A stretch of 64,000 nt of DNA from an uncultured bacterium (GCA_949290355.1 CASERN010000008.1:62001-126000); one strand, 5' to 3'; shown: positions 19,110-28,502, numbered from the stretch's first letter. Program-made: numbers and translations. The notes: a model not told the origin generated them from the sequence alone.

Positions 19110-19628
19110 ATGATTATTACAGCAGGTAAATTTAAAGGGCAAAAAATTATTGCTCCTGACGAAAATGTTACAAGACCAACATTGTCAAAAGTCAGAATGA
19201 GTATTTTTAATACCTTACAAACTTTAACTGACTTTGAAGGCAGTTCTTTCCTTGATATGTATGCAGGTTCAGGAATTATGGGACTAGAAGCATTATCAAG
19301 AGGTTTTTCGGAAATTTATGCTATTGAAAAAAACTTCAAAGTTGCACAAATAATCAAACAAAATTACAAAAAATTTACCCCACAGCCCAAATTATATATT
19401 GGGGACAGTTTGAAAATTATAGAAAAAATTGAAAAAGAGTTTGATGTCATTTATATTGATCCCCCATATTTTTCTGGGATATATGAAAAAAGTTTACAAG
19501 CAATAAAAAGTAAAGCTAAAAATATTATAATCCTTGAACACGTAAATAATGTTGAACTACAAGGATTTGAAATTATTAAGCAGAAAAAATATGGAGATAA
19601 ATATATAACATATCTACAAATTAATTAA
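19110..19628 (+). CDS. rsmD: 16S rRNA (guanine-N2) methyltransferase RsmD
   Basis: RsmD methylates G966 of 16S rRNA with S-adenosylmethionine. The 172-residue protein has GKFKGQKIIAP, RPTLSKVRMSIFN, the SAM-binding FLDMYAGSGIMGLEALSRG and the catalytic DPPY near residue 118. The size is near the family norm of about 180-200. The upstream region has no ribosome binding site but a -10-like hexamer at the leaderless spacing. It is a lone gene between fixC (divergent) and HU (convergent). Confidence 0.93.
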   Translation: MIITAGKFKGQKIIAPDENVTRPTLSKVRMSIFNTLQTLTDFEGSSFLDMYAGSGIMGLEALSRGFSEIYAIEKNFKVAQIIKQNYKKFTPQPKLYIGDSLKIIEKIEKEFDVIYIDPPYFSGIYEKSLQAIKSKAKNIIILEHVNNVELQGFEIIKQKKYGDKYITYLQIN

Positions 19629-19654
19629 ATTTATAATTTTCAATTAAAAACAAG

Positions 19655-19689
19655 AAATATGCGGATATAAGTTTTATATCCGCATATTT
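19655..19689. terminator. Bidirectional terminator between rsmD and HU
   Basis: A perfect 15-bp stem (containing ATGCGGATATA) closes a 5-base loop and is bordered by T or A runs on both sides, so it can serve both converging genes. Confidence 0.88.
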
Positions 19690-19722
19690 TTAAATATCTA
19701 TATCAAAGATAAGTTAAATAAA

Positions 19723-19995
19723 CTATTTAACAAGTTCTTTGAATTTTTTACCTGCTGAAAATGCAGGAACAGTTTTAGCAGCAATTTTCAAAGGAGCACC
19801 TGTTTGAGGGTTTCTACCTGTTCTTGCAGCTCTTTTACGTGGTTCGAATGTACCGAAACCAACTAATGTAACTTTTTTACCTTTTGAAACTGTTTTTTCG
19901 ATAGTTTCTAAAGTAGCTGCAATAATATCAGCTGTTGCTTTTTGAGAAACTTTTGCTTTTTTAGATACTTCTTTTACTAATTCTTCTTTGTTCAT
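19723..19995 (-). CDS. hup: HU-family nucleoid protein
   Basis: The 90-residue DNA-binding protein bends and compacts DNA as a dimer. It shows MNKEELVKEVSKKAKVSQK, VTLVGFGTFEPRKRAARTGRNP with the DNA-clasping beta arm, and PAFSAGKKFKELV. Two ATGs are adjacent; the second (19995) has AAGGAGG at the better distance of six bases. A longer in-frame start at 20052 is rejected because it falls in the 5' leader. It is strongly promoted, as expected for an abundant protein. Confidence 0.96.
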   Translation of the reverse strand: MNKEELVKEVSKKAKVSQKATADIIAATLETIEKTVSKGKKVTLVGFGTFEPRKRAARTGRNPQTGAPLKIAAKTVPAFSAGKKFKELVK

Positions 19996-20073
19996 CATGA
20001 ACCTCCTTTTACTTTGTGCATACAGTAATAGAAACCATTCTCTCTTATGCATGCTCTCGTCTCGACAAAATTT

Positions 20074-20101
20074 ATTATACCATTTTATTTGAATTTGGCA
20101 A
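20074..20101 (-). promoter_or_regulatory. HU promoter
   Basis: Minus strand TTGCCA (20096-20101), 16-base spacer, extended -10 TGG-TATAAT (20074-20082). The predicted leader of about 70 bases carries a strong AAAGGAGG. Confidence 0.65.
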
Positions 20102-20193
20102 GTATTTTTAATAAAAAAATTTTACTATCCTCAGCACACATTGATTTTCAGGCAAATAAAGCCTGTAAAAAACAAGTATATCGGGAGTTTCCC

Positions 20194-21066
20194 TTAATTA
20201 TAAGATTGAGGATTTACTCTTGCAAACTTTACATCTTTATAAAAATATTGCAATATTTGATAAGCATTATAACCCTGTTTAGCTAAATTATTAGCACCAT
20301 GTTGAGACATGCCTACACCATGTCCATTTTTTTTGACATTATCATCAAATGATGGAACAGACCTTAAATAAGGTAAACTACTGCCCCAGCTATCCACATT
20401 TGTCTGTCCGCCTGCAGATGCAGAGTAATAAGCGTTTATTACTTTCATATTGTATGTAAGTACAATCCCTTTTGTATCATCTACTGCAGAATTAGTATTT
20501 ACTGTTTCAGCAGATGCTCCGCCATATGCTTGATCTTCCGGAGTATCTTTCAAGTCATATCCAAATCTTGCACGCTTACCAAGATTTGCAAGAGCATAGC
20601 TTCTAGCAGCAATAGCCTGAGCCTTATGCGCTTCTGTTGCCCAACTAGAAGGCATTTCTGAAGGGACTACTCCTTTTATATAGTCTTCTAATGGAACATT
20701 ATTTATAACTGTCAATTTGCCATTTTTATTCTGAATCATTATTATCCCGCGGTACCATTTTCCTTTAGCACTAACAAAACCTGCACCAACAGGTTTTATA
20801 ACAATATTATCGGAATTTATTTTATAATAAGTACCATTATAAGATATTGCCATCAAATTATGATACGGCTTTATTATATAACCTTTCATTGCATCTAAAT
20901 CACAAACTGTATGATTTGTATTGGCATCAATAATAGTACCTTTTATGGAAGTTCCTATCGCTGAACTATCTACCGCAGTTTGCAAACCTATTTTTATTGC
21001 ATAACAAGGATTTGCAATAAAAATACTAAATAAAATTATCGAAAATAACAAAACTGCCTTCTTCAT
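20194..21066 (-). CDS. SpoIID/LytB domain exported protein
   Basis: The 290-residue protein has a signal peptide and the SpoIID/LytB core: NVPLEDYIKGVVPSEMPSSW, AHKAQAIAARSYALANLGKR, DTPEDQAYGG, AYYSASAGGQT and a final GHGVGMSQHGANNLA. Members are lytic transglycosylases on denuded glycans or amidase enhancers, also found in non-spore-formers and cyanobacterial relatives. A peptidoglycan-remodelling role in the periplasm is likely. The ATG lacks a ribosome binding site but follows an extended -10 by six bases, so it may be leaderless. Confidence 0.9.
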   Translation of the reverse strand: MKKAVLLFSIILFSIFIANPCYAIKIGLQTAVDSSAIGTSIKGTIIDANTNHTVCDLDAMKGYIIKPYHNLMAISYNGTYYKINSDNIVIKPVGAGFVSAKGKWYRGIIMIQNKNGKLTVINNVPLEDYIKGVVPSEMPSSWATEAHKAQAIAARSYALANLGKRARFGYDLKDTPEDQAYGGASAETVNTNSAVDDTKGIVLTYNMKVINAYYSASAGGQTNVDSWGSSLPYLRSVPSFDDNVKKNGHGVGMSQHGANNLAKQGYNAYQILQYFYKDVKFARVNPQSYN

Positions 21067-21072
21067 ACATGA

Positions 21073-21081
21073 ATTATAACA
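21073..21081 (-). promoter_or_regulatory. Extended -10 directly before the SpoIID gene
   Basis: TGT-TATAAT on the minus strand ends six bases before the ATG at 21066. The gap holds no Shine-Dalgarno, consistent with leaderless initiation. Confidence 0.5.
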
Positions 21082-21141
21082 TGTTTGTAGATAAAAGTTA
21101 CTAAATCACATGATTGATTTTATCTATTCATATCATTTTTA

Positions 21142-21741
21142 TTATGTAAAATTTGCACTAATTCTTTTTGCAGTATCTTCCCCAAGTTTTTGTCCTATAG
21201 CATATGAAGCCATAGAACCGCCAACGAAAATTAAACCTTTAGTTATTGCTCCTACCTTCCCCCCTAATTTGTGTTTTTCAACATATTCAAATACAGGTTT
21301 AATATACTTTTTATCTGCTAATTTTTCCATTCCAGCCTTTACTTTACTCGAATTAGCCACATTATCATAGTAAAGTTTTATCAATCCTTCGCCTGCAAAC
21401 ATTGCAGATAAAGCAGAAATTTCCGTAACACCGGTTTCAATTTTATTATCAGACATAGCTGTTTTGACAGCTCCAGATACACAAATAAGCGGATTTACGT
21501 TTGAGGCAGCAAAATTTACAGCCTTACCTGCATAATCAACAGCTTTATATTCTTTTGCCAGAGCGGAAATACCACTTAAGGCACTTTTAGCCATCCCAGA
21601 AAAAATACTTTCTGATTTAGCAACTTCTTGGACCAACCCAGCTGTTTGCCCAACAGTTACTGCACCTCTACCAATATCACCGCCTTGGGTTTTATCGGCA
21701 TTTCTTATTGCAAATATTCCTGATGCAATAGGACTAAACAC
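21142..21741 (-). CDS. Alanine/glycine-rich helical protein, unknown
   Basis: I do not recognise this 199-residue protein. It has no classical signal peptide but several mildly hydrophobic Ala/Gly/Ser helices (FAASNVNPLICVSGAVKTA, LSAMFAGEGLIKLYY, TKGLIFVGGSMASYAIG), which could insert in or associate with a membrane. The start is a GTG with AGGTAGG five bases upstream. It stands alone, 75 bases from the start of the SpoIID gene on the same strand. Proteins of this style with low-complexity helices seem lineage-specific. Confidence 0.55.
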   Translation of the reverse strand: MFSPIASGIFAIRNADKTQGGDIGRGAVTVGQTAGLVQEVAKSESIFSGMAKSALSGISALAKEYKAVDYAGKAVNFAASNVNPLICVSGAVKTAMSDNKIETGVTEISALSAMFAGEGLIKLYYDNVANSSKVKAGMEKLADKKYIKPVFEYVEKHKLGGKVGAITKGLIFVGGSMASYAIGQKLGEDTAKRISANFT

Positions 21742-21868
21742 ACAAACCTACCTTTTTTTACTACACATTCAATTATATAAAGTATTTTTTTTACCTAAAA
21801 TTGCTTTATCATCAAGAAATTTTACATTTGTTACATTTTTTGAACACCTTATTATAATATTCGTTATA

Positions 21869-21896
21869 TTGATAATAAAGAAAAAACTGGTATAAT
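21869..21896 (+). promoter_or_regulatory. Strong promoter giving a leaderless start
   Basis: TTGATA (21869-21874), a 16-base spacer and extended -10 TGG-TATAAT (21888-21896). The -10 ends exactly seven bases before the ATG at 21904, placing the start site on the ATG. This is the clearest example of the pattern. Confidence 0.65.
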
Positions 21897-21903
21897 ATTA
21901 ATC

Positions 21904-22488
21904 ATGAAAAAAATATTTTTAATTCTGGCATTTGCAATATGTACTTTGGGAGTAAATGCGGAACAATTACCTAATATACAATTAGATATAAGAGATTACA
22001 GCAGTGTGGAAGTACCTGCGGGTACATTTATTCCTGTAATAAATCTTCAGGAAATTTCAACAGAATATTGCCCTGAGGGGTACAAAGTCAAATTTTTATC
22101 CACAAATGATTTATTTTTACACGAAACAAATATTATTCCAAGAGGAACAGAATTTTATGGTTATATAGAAAAAATTAACGCCCCTGTTATAGGAACTAAC
22201 GCAGCAATGAAAATCAAAATTACAAAAATGATTTATACAGATGGCTTTGAAGTCCCAATAAAAGGGTATTTATATACATCTAATAACAATGTATTTGGAG
22301 GAGGAATCTCTGAACCAGCCAAATATGTAAGAATTGCACAAAGACAATTAAAAGTAAAAAAAACAACCCTGCAAATAAGACCCGGAAATGAAAGGAAAAT
22401 GGGTACACATACAGTTATACCAACAGGTTCAAATGAAATAATAATGCTCACAGCACCTGCAGAAATAACACATACCTTAATAAATTGA
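21904..22488 (+). CDS. Exported beta-rich protein, unknown
   Basis: The 194-residue product has a signal peptide (MKKIFLILAFAICTLGVNA) and a mature region built of short beta motifs: EVPAGTFIPVINLQEIS, NIIPRGTEFYGYIEKI, AAMKIKITKMIYTDGFEVPIKGYLYTS. The pattern of a pore-facing value such as PAGTFIPV, a PRGT turn and a VPIKG strand resembles the barrel of VirB10/TrbI-like or BON-like envelope proteins, as does the next gene, but I would not name a family. It precedes the 22538 gene by 49 bases and may be in the same operon as the TonB cluster. Confidence 0.6.
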   Translation: MKKIFLILAFAICTLGVNAEQLPNIQLDIRDYSSVEVPAGTFIPVINLQEISTEYCPEGYKVKFLSTNDLFLHETNIIPRGTEFYGYIEKINAPVIGTNAAMKIKITKMIYTDGFEVPIKGYLYTSNNNVFGGGISEPAKYVRIAQRQLKVKKTTLQIRPGNERKMGTHTVIPTGSNEIIMLTAPAEITHTLIN

Positions 22489-22537
22489 CTAAAAATCCCT
22501 GATAAAATATAATGTAATAAAAAAAGAAAGGTAAACT

Positions 22538-23281
22538 ATGAACAAAAAACTAGGATTAACATTAACAGCTTTAATATTAACTACAGGAGCAGTTTTTGCA
22601 GCACCTAATTTTAATTATAATCAAACATCCCCTGCACCAAATTACCAGCAGGGTTACTACCCAACACAAACATTAAGCGGAAATCAAACATTAAAAGGTA
22701 GTGTAGTAACTGTACCTGCAGGTCAAAGTGTATCAGCTGTAGTAACAACCCCATTAAGCTCAGCTAATCTTTCAGTTGGTCAAAATGTTACTTTAGCTTT
22801 AGGATCTGATTTTTATTATAACAATAATTTAATAGCACCTGCAGGCAGCTCAATTACAGGAACAGTATTAGAGGTATCAAAAGCAAAACATGGCAGCCTA
22901 AACGGGAAATTGTTAGTAAGATTCACTCAAATTGTAACTCCATATGGAGTTCAAATCCCAATATCTGCAGTAATTAAAACAAATGATAACACTGGAGTTT
23001 TAGTTGGTGGAACAAAAATGGACGTAGCAAAAGATTACGGTAAAGATGTCGCAGTAGGAGCAGGAGCAGGAGCCCTTGCCGGAGTTATTATATCTCCATT
23101 GGCAGGTGGCAGTGTTGGTAAAGGAACCGCTCTTGCAACTGCAGTAGGAGCAGGTGGAGGACTTGTAAAATCTATTTGGGATAAGGGTAATGATGTAGAA
23201 ATCCCTGCGAATTCTGCCATCCAGCTTATACTTACCCAACCGATTACTGTAAATCCTACAACGTTTAATAACAATTACTAG
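22538..23281 (+). CDS. Exported protein with glycine-zipper segment
   Basis: The 247-residue protein has a signal peptide ending AVFA, a short Gln/Pro/Tyr-rich linker, a beta domain (VVTVPAGQSVSAVVTTPL, LIAPAGSSITGTVLEVSKA, RFTQIVTPYGVQIPISA) similar in layout to the preceding gene, and a glycine-zipper at about 168-210 (GAGAGALAGVII, ALATAVGAGGG) that could pack within a membrane. Both genes look like paralogous envelope proteins. AGAAAGG precedes the ATG. A role in the outer membrane beside the TonB system is a guess from position. Confidence 0.65.
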   Translation: MNKKLGLTLTALILTTGAVFAAPNFNYNQTSPAPNYQQGYYPTQTLSGNQTLKGSVVTVPAGQSVSAVVTTPLSSANLSVGQNVTLALGSDFYYNNNLIAPAGSSITGTVLEVSKAKHGSLNGKLLVRFTQIVTPYGVQIPISAVIKTNDNTGVLVGGTKMDVAKDYGKDVAVGAGAGALAGVIISPLAGGSVGKGTALATAVGAGGGLVKSIWDKGNDVEIPANSAIQLILTQPITVNPTTFNNNY

Positions 23282-23291
23282 ATAATCGGGC

Positions 23292-23325
23292 AATAATTTT
23301 ATTTTTGTTTTAAAATAAAATTATT
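23292..23325. other. AT-only inverted repeat before the tonB-like gene
   Basis: A perfect 14-bp inverted repeat (AATAATTTTATTTT and its complement, 6-base loop) lies 10 bases after the upstream stop. With no G or C it is a weak hairpin; it may be a poor terminator or attenuator between the exported-protein gene and the TonB operon. Confidence 0.3.
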
Positions 23326-23379
23326 AAGCAAGTTGATAAAGATAGGGGAGCAATACAGAAAAACTGTATAACGTAAAAA

Positions 23380-24579
23380 ATGTCATTACTTGGAAAATAC
23401 ACAGATAATTTAATAGAAGAAGAAGAAAACGAACAAACAGAATACCAAACACCTGTTGTTTTGAAAAATGATGAAGAAATAAGTTTGAAAAAATCTATAA
23501 TTATTTCAACACTTCTTCATCCTACAGTTGCAGGTATAATATGGCTAATTGTATTTTTACTTGCATTAATGGGTATTACATTTACTATTTTTGAAAAACC
23601 AAAACCAAAAGTAAATGATATTGAATTTGTCTTAGTTGACAAAGAAGAAACACCTATTAATAAAAATACACCGTACAGAGCAGATATAAACTCAAGAGCT
23701 GGCGGACATCATGACCCTACAAGAAGAGTGTCAATGCCTTCTCCGGCTCCTGGTACACCTACACAAGCGACGAAACAAGCTGCTCAGCCGGCTAAAAAAG
23801 TTGCTCAAAAACCTGCCCCTGCACAAAACCCATTACAAAAAATTGTAAAACAGGTAACTCAACAGGTACAGCAGCCACAAGCACCTAAAAAAGTTCAACA
23901 ACAAGCTGTTTCAGGGCCAAAAGCTCCACAGCAGGCAAAACCGGCACCTCCAACAGCAAGACCATCTATAAAACCTCCAACAACACCTAGACCTGTAGCT
24001 AGACCATCTTCAGCATTCACAGTCCCGGTTCCAAAAGGTGGAACAGGATCAGGCAGATATACTACAGGCCCTATAAGCGGTTCAGGTGTAGCCTCTAAAG
24101 GTGGAGGCGGTGGAGGGAATTCATCTTCTGGCAACGGTAAATACGCACCTGCACCATCTTTGGCACCGACCGGCGGCTCAAGCAGTAAACTTGCTAAAGG
24201 CGGCGGTGGAGGAACTGGCGGCTACGGAAACCCAGGACCTGGAAATCCAAACGGCAGACCTGGTATTGATGCAATCAGAGAACCTGATTTCGGTCCATAT
24301 ATGAGAGAACTACAAAGACGTATAAAAATGAATTGGGATCCTCCTAAAGGAAACGAAAGCAAACGTGTAGTGCTTCATTTCAAAATAGCAAAAGACGGAA
24401 GATTACTATCATGCAGTGTATTTAAATCATCTGGATTACCAAGTGCTGATAAGGCTGCCATAAATGCAGTTCAAGCAACAGCACCATTCAGACCGCTTCC
24501 TGCAGAATTCAAAGGACCAAGCATTGATATACAATTTACATTTGATTATAACGTATTTGGAGCATCTGGATATCACTAA
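23380..24579 (+). CDS. TonB-like energy transducer
   Basis: The 399-residue protein has a cytoplasmic N-terminus of about 40 residues, one membrane helix (about 45-68), a long Pro/Ala/Lys/Gln and Gly-rich periplasmic spacer (about 110-295) and a TonB C-terminal domain (about 305-398: MRELQRRIKMNWDPPKG, VVLHFKIAKDGRLLSC, SGLPSADKAAINAVQATAPF). It transmits proton-motive force to outer-membrane receptors together with the following ExbB and ExbD proteins. There is no good Shine-Dalgarno at the ATG; TATAAC lies seven bases upstream. TolA is an alternative name, but the C-terminal domain reads as TonB. Confidence 0.88.
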   Translation: MSLLGKYTDNLIEEEENEQTEYQTPVVLKNDEEISLKKSIIISTLLHPTVAGIIWLIVFLLALMGITFTIFEKPKPKVNDIEFVLVDKEETPINKNTPYRADINSRAGGHHDPTRRVSMPSPAPGTPTQATKQAAQPAKKVAQKPAPAQNPLQKIVKQVTQQVQQPQAPKKVQQQAVSGPKAPQQAKPAPPTARPSIKPPTTPRPVARPSSAFTVPVPKGGTGSGRYTTGPISGSGVASKGGGGGGNSSSGNGKYAPAPSLAPTGGSSSKLAKGGGGGTGGYGNPGPGNPNGRPGIDAIREPDFGPYMRELQRRIKMNWDPPKGNESKRVVLHFKIAKDGRLLSCSVFKSSGLPSADKAAINAVQATAPFRPLPAEFKGPSIDIQFTFDYNVFGASGYH

Positions 24580-24638
24580 TCAAAAAAAAAAGAAGTTAAC
24601 TAATGAAAAATTATAAGGAAAAAAGAGGATAAAAAATT

Positions 24639-25286
24639 ATGGAACTATTATTACACTCAATTGCAATGGACTGGCCTGTACTATTACCAATATTAGTATG
24701 TTCAATTTTGGTAGTAGCGGTCGTTATCAACAGATTTTCATTCTACAAAAAGAATAAAAGAGATGTTGTTTTGCTTATCCCAAGATTACAAAAAGAACTT
24801 GTAAAAAACAATCTTGATGGCGCACAAAATTTAGCTATTCAATGTGGCGGAGTAATAGGTGAAGTTACAGAAGAAGCTGTAAGAATCTTTTCAGAACAAA
24901 AAAACGGATTTTCTCGTTCATTTGATATCGCAGCATCATTAGCTTCTAGAAAACTTGAAAGCCATTTAACAATTTTAGGTACAATTGGTGGTGTTGCTCC
25001 GTTTTTAGGTTTGTTTGGAACTGTTGTAAGAATTCTTTTCACATTCCAAGATTTGGCAGCACAAGGCAACCAATCAGCAGCAGTTGCATCAGGTATTGCA
25101 TCAGCGTTGATTGCTACAGCTTTTGGTTTAGGAGTTGCTATTGTTGCAGTAATCTTCTACAATTCATTCCAATCAATTGTAAAAAGATATGAGGATGATT
25201 TCCAACTAATTAAATTGTTATTCTTAAGCTTTGTAGATTCAAATGACGAATCAACAACACCAAGCAATGCTAATATTTCACTATAA
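24639..25286 (+). CDS. exbB: ExbB/TolQ proton channel subunit
   Basis: ExbB forms the inner-membrane pentamer around ExbD and drives TonB. The 215-residue protein has three helices (about 13-33, 107-130 and 147-172) and the family block LTILGTIGGVAPFLGLFGTVVRI followed by SGIASALIATAFGLGVAI. It follows the TonB-like gene by 59 bases and precedes the first ExbD by 14. TolQ cannot be excluded on sequence alone, but the downstream genes and the TonB domain favour Exb. Confidence 0.92.
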   Translation: MELLLHSIAMDWPVLLPILVCSILVVAVVINRFSFYKKNKRDVVLLIPRLQKELVKNNLDGAQNLAIQCGGVIGEVTEEAVRIFSEQKNGFSRSFDIAASLASRKLESHLTILGTIGGVAPFLGLFGTVVRILFTFQDLAAQGNQSAAVASGIASALIATAFGLGVAIVAVIFYNSFQSIVKRYEDDFQLIKLLFLSFVDSNDESTTPSNANISL

Positions 25287-25300
25287 AAAGGGTAAAAAAA

Positions 25301-25759
25301 ATGAGCATGAAAACAAACAAGGGTAAAGAAGCCCTGTTTACAGAAATAAATATAACACCATTAACAGATATATTTCTTGTTTTGTTGATTATAATGATGG
25401 TTGTTGCACCAACATTTCAATCAAATGACAGTTCAATATCAATACCTGAAATTAACAGTGGAATTTCAATTGATCAGAAAAATGCTACTGTATCAGTAAC
25501 AAAAGATGGGAAAATGTATTTAAACGGAACTCCCGTTACAGAAGACAATTTGACAAATGAACTTGTTTCTTTAAAAGCGCAACTTGAGAAACCAGAGCTT
25601 GTTGTAAAAGCTGATGAAAGAGTTAAAAGTGCAAAAATAATGGAAATCATGAATGCAGCACAAGATGCAGAATACAAAAAACTTATTGTAGCAGGAGAAC
25701 CATTAAGTAAAAAAGAACAAAAAGAATTGGAAAAACGAGCTATATCGCCTGCAACATAA
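25301..25759 (+). CDS. exbD: ExbD/TolR protein, first copy
   Basis: The 152-residue biopolymer transport protein has the ExbD start FTEINITPLTDIFLVLLIIMM, where the Asp in the helix carries protons, followed by a periplasmic domain (VSVTKDGKMYLNGTPVT, ELVVKADERVKSAKIMEIMNAAQDA). Its C-terminus has an extra Lys/Glu-rich tail compared with the second copy. It is 14 bases after exbB and 18 bases before exbD copy 2, all in one operon. Confidence 0.92.
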   Translation: MSMKTNKGKEALFTEINITPLTDIFLVLLIIMMVVAPTFQSNDSSISIPEINSGISIDQKNATVSVTKDGKMYLNGTPVTEDNLTNELVSLKAQLEKPELVVKADERVKSAKIMEIMNAAQDAEYKKLIVAGEPLSKKEQKELEKRAISPAT

Positions 25760-25777
25760 AGTCTAAAGGGAAAACTA

Positions 25778-26167
25778 ATGAGTAGAAATCGAGATACATT
25801 TAATGAAATAAATATTACTCCATTAACAGATATTTTTCTTGTTTTGTTGATTATAATGATGGTAATTGCACCAATGTTAGATCAACAAGGTTTGAATCTT
25901 ACCGTACCTGAGAACGTTGCTCAAGAACAACAGCAAAAAGAAACTAAAATTATGACAATAATGGTTGATGCAGGAGATAAATTCTATCTGGACGGTGCAG
26001 AAGTTCCTGCCGCAAATCTTGAAGATACTATTAGATCTCAAGCTAAAAATTATCCTGACGGACTTTTAATAAAAACAGATGCAGATTCTTCTCACGGAGC
26101 TATGGTAAAAGTCATGGATAGCGCAAGAAATTCAGGTATTACAAGTATATCCGTTGATCAAATCTAA
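25778..26167 (+). CDS. exbD: ExbD/TolR protein, second copy
   Basis: The 129-residue paralogue has the same helix with its proton-carrying Asp (INITPLTDIFLVLLIIMM) and a diverged periplasmic part (MVDAGDKFYLDGAEVPAANLED, LLIKTDADSSHGAMVKVMDSARNSG). In DNA its helix-coding part is almost identical to the first copy (44 bases with one mismatch), while the rest differs, which suggests gene conversion or strong constraint. ExbD is a dimer, so two paralogues may form a heterodimer. Confidence 0.92.
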   Translation: MSRNRDTFNEINITPLTDIFLVLLIIMMVIAPMLDQQGLNLTVPENVAQEQQQKETKIMTIMVDAGDKFYLDGAEVPAANLEDTIRSQAKNYPDGLLIKTDADSSHGAMVKVMDSARNSGITSISVDQI

Positions 26168-26195
26168 CTTAGTTCAAAAATATTTGAGTGTAAAT

Positions 26196-26226
26196 AAGGG
26201 TCAATTTATTTTTAAATTTGACCCTT
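26196..26226. terminator. Hairpin terminator after the ton operon
   Basis: AAGGGTCAA pairs with TTGACCCTT across an AT-rich inner stem with one bulged base. The downstream T tract is poor, so the strength is uncertain. It separates the convergent ExbD and 26251 genes. Confidence 0.5.
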
Positions 26227-26250
26227 GTTCCATTTATTAATAACTGAAAA

Positions 26251-26430
26251 TTATACATTCCAAGATGGATTTTTACCATCTGCGACATCAAAGAATTTTT
26301 TCATTCTTTCTGAAACTGATAAATTCTCTTTTTGCGGAAAAACAGAATTTATCTTTGTCATATCAGTTTTTGCCATTGAATCAAACTTATTGATCTTTTC
26401 TTTTATTGCATCAAATTTTTCTATCTTCAT
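26251..26430 (-). CDS. Small hydrophilic protein, unknown
   Basis: A 59-residue protein from an ATG at 26430 (MKIEKFDAIKEKINKFDSMAK) with AGAGAGAG just upstream; a longer start 33 bases earlier is possible but has a poorer site. It is charged, helical and ends NPSWNV. I do not recognise it. The codon pattern and ribosome binding site make it plausible, but it is short and stands alone. Confidence 0.45.
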   Translation of the reverse strand: MKIEKFDAIKEKINKFDSMAKTDMTKINSVFPQKENLSVSERMKKFFDVADGKNPSWNV

Positions 26431-26565
26431 AATATTCTCTCTCTCTTGAATATAAAAAAACATTTTTTGGAGAGAAATTTCATTTAATAAAAAAACAGTT
26501 ACAAAACTTAATTTTAAACATACTAATATAAGCTAATGTATCTATTAATTTTTGTTTTTTTAGGT

Positions 26566-26571
26566 TATAAT
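26566..26571 (+). promoter_or_regulatory. ftsH -10 box
   Basis: A perfect TATAAT 32 bases before the ftsH ATG, preceded by a T-rich tract without a clear -35. Confidence 0.4.
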
Positions 26572-26603
26572 AAATCGGTGAAGAGAACAGGAGAGGTATT
26601 TTA

Positions 26604-28502
26604 ATGAATAAAAGTCAATCTGCAGGTATGTACATAGTTCTGGCTATAGTCGTATTATTATTTGTTTCATCAGTTTTTATGTCAAGTCCGACAACAAAAA
26701 TTTCGGAAATTTCATATTCCAATTTTTTAGAAAGACTTGATAGTGGTGAATTTTCAAAAATAGAGAAATCAGATGACTTTTTACTTGCTATTCCCAAAAA
26801 TCAACCAAAAGCGGAAGTCAAAAAAACAGTTGCTCCGACAATGGACAATCCTTTTGGTATAAGTGAGAGTAAAGCACCTACTTTAAAATATAAAGTTTTA
26901 ACTCCGACTTATGATCCTGATTTGATGAGAAAGCTTGATAATTCCAATGCAGAAATACAAATAACCAGAGCTTCTGAATCCTCAAAAACTCTCGGGAATA
27001 TTCTCAGCTACTTACTTTTACCTATATTATTCCTTGTTTTCTTGGCTGTTATGGCAAAAAGCATTCAAGCCGGCGGCTCACAAGCAATGTCTTTTGGAAA
27101 AAGTAAAGCAAAAATGCTTCTTGACAGCAAAGTCAAAACAACATTCAAAGATGTTGCAGGCATAGATGAAGAGAAAAAAGAACTTGAAGAAATTGTAGAC
27201 TTTTTAAAAAATGGAGATAAATATATTAAACTTGGGGCAAGGATCCCTAAAGGAGTATTGCTTGTAGGTCCTCCGGGTACAGGTAAAACTTTAATGGCAA
27301 AAGCTGTTGCAGGTGAAGCAGGAGTTCCATTTTTTTCAATAAGCGGATCTGACTTTGTTGAAATGTTCGTAGGTGTAGGTGCAAGCCGTGTAAGAGACTT
27401 GTTTGAACAAGCTAAAAAACACCAACCTTGTATCATATTCATAGATGAAATTGATGCCGTAGGACGTCAACGTGGTGCCGGAATGGGTGGCGGACACGAT
27501 GAAAGAGAACAAACTCTAAACCAACTACTTGTTGAAATGGACGGTTTTGATGAAAATACAAATATTATAGTTATCGCAGCTACTAACAGACCTGATATTT
27601 TAGATAATGCACTATTAAGACCTGGTAGATTTGACAGACAAATCTATATCAATGCTCCTGATGTCAGAGGAAGAGAACAAATTTTAAAAGTTCATGCAAA
27701 AAACAAACAACTTGAGTCAGAAGTTGATTTAAAAACACTTGCAAAACGTACACCAGGTTTTACAGGCGCAGATTTGCAGAATTTACTTAACGAAGCAGCA
27801 TTACTTGCTGCAAGAAATAATAAAGAAAAAATATCTATGGAAGATATTGATAATTCAATTGATAGAGTAATTGCAGGTATAGAAAAGAAAAGTAAAGTAA
27901 TGACTGATGAAGATAAAGAATTAACATCATACCATGAAGTAGGTCATGCTCTATTAGCAAAACTTTTAAAAGATGCCGATGAATTACATAAAGTATCAAT
28001 TATCCCTAGAGGATATGCACTTGGTGTTACTTGGACAAAACCAAAAGACGAAAAGGTTCACACAAATAAGGCAAAATTGTTAGCTCAAATTACTGTATCA
28101 TTAGGCGGACGTGCAGCTGAAGAAATAGTATATGGTAAAGACAGAGTAAGTACAGGAGCATCTCAAGACCTTATTAATGTAACAAACATAGCAAGAAAAA
28201 TGGTTACTGCTTGGGGTATGTCAGATAAATTAGGTAACATGGCATATGGTAAAAATCAAGAAAATGTATTTATGGGTAGAGATTTTGGGCATCAAAGGGA
28301 TTACTCTGAACAAGTAGCTTTTGAAATTGATGAAGAAATGAAAAATATTGTTGATTCAAAATATGAAGAAGCTAAAAAATTGTTAAACGAGAACAGAGAT
28401 ATGCTTGAAGCAATATCTAAAGAACTTCTTGATAAAGAAACAATTGATGCAGACGAATTTCAAGAAATAATGAACAGAGTAGAAAGTGAAAGACAAAGTT
28501 AA
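26604..28502 (+). CDS. ftsH: ATP-dependent zinc metalloprotease FtsH
   Basis: FtsH is a hexameric inner-membrane protease that degrades misassembled membrane proteins and regulators. The 632-residue protein has two membrane helices (about 9-27 and 133-152), Walker A GPPGTGKT at 222-229, Walker [10 protein letters not shown] near 277-285, the [13 protein letters not shown] pore loop, and zinc-binding HEVGH at 444-448. Size is typical. An AGGAGAGG site precedes the ATG. Unusually it leads an operon with the corrinoid protein subunits: the next gene starts inside its 3' end. Confidence 0.97.
   Translation: MNKSQSAGMYIVLAIVVLLFVSSVFMSSPTTKISEISYSNFLERLDSGEFSKIEKSDDFLLAIPKNQPKAEVKKTVAPTMDNPFGISESKAPTLKYKVLTPTYDPDLMRKLDNSNAEIQITRASESSKTLGNILSYLLLPILFLVFLAVMAKSIQAGGSQAMSFGKSKAKMLLDSKVKTTFKDVAGIDEEKKELEEIVDFLKNGDKYIKLGARIPKGVLLVGPPGTGKTLMAKAVAGEAGVPFFSISGSDFVEMFVGVGASRVRDLFEQAKKHQPCIIFIDEIDAVGRQRGAGMGGGHDEREQTLNQLLVEMDGFDENTNIIVIAATNRPDILDNALLRPGRFDRQIYINAPDVRGREQILKVHAKNKQLESEVDLKTLAKRTPGFTGADLQNLLNEAALLAARNNKEKISMEDIDNSIDRVIAGIEKKSKVMTDEDKELTSYHEVGHALLAKLLKDADELHKVSIIPRGYALGVTWTKPKDEKVHTNKAKLLAQITVSLGGRAAEEIVYGKDRVSTGASQDLINVTNIARKMVTAWGMSDKLGNMAYGKNQENVFMGRDFGHQRDYSEQVAFEIDEEMKNIVDSKYEEAKKLLNENRDMLEAISKELLDKETIDADEFQEIMNRVESERQS

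Noticed and set aside
22999-24304. Gly/Pro/Cys-rich frames opposite or beside the glycine-zipper and TonB-like genes
   Set aside because: They arise from GC-richer low-complexity codons of the real genes and have no start signals.
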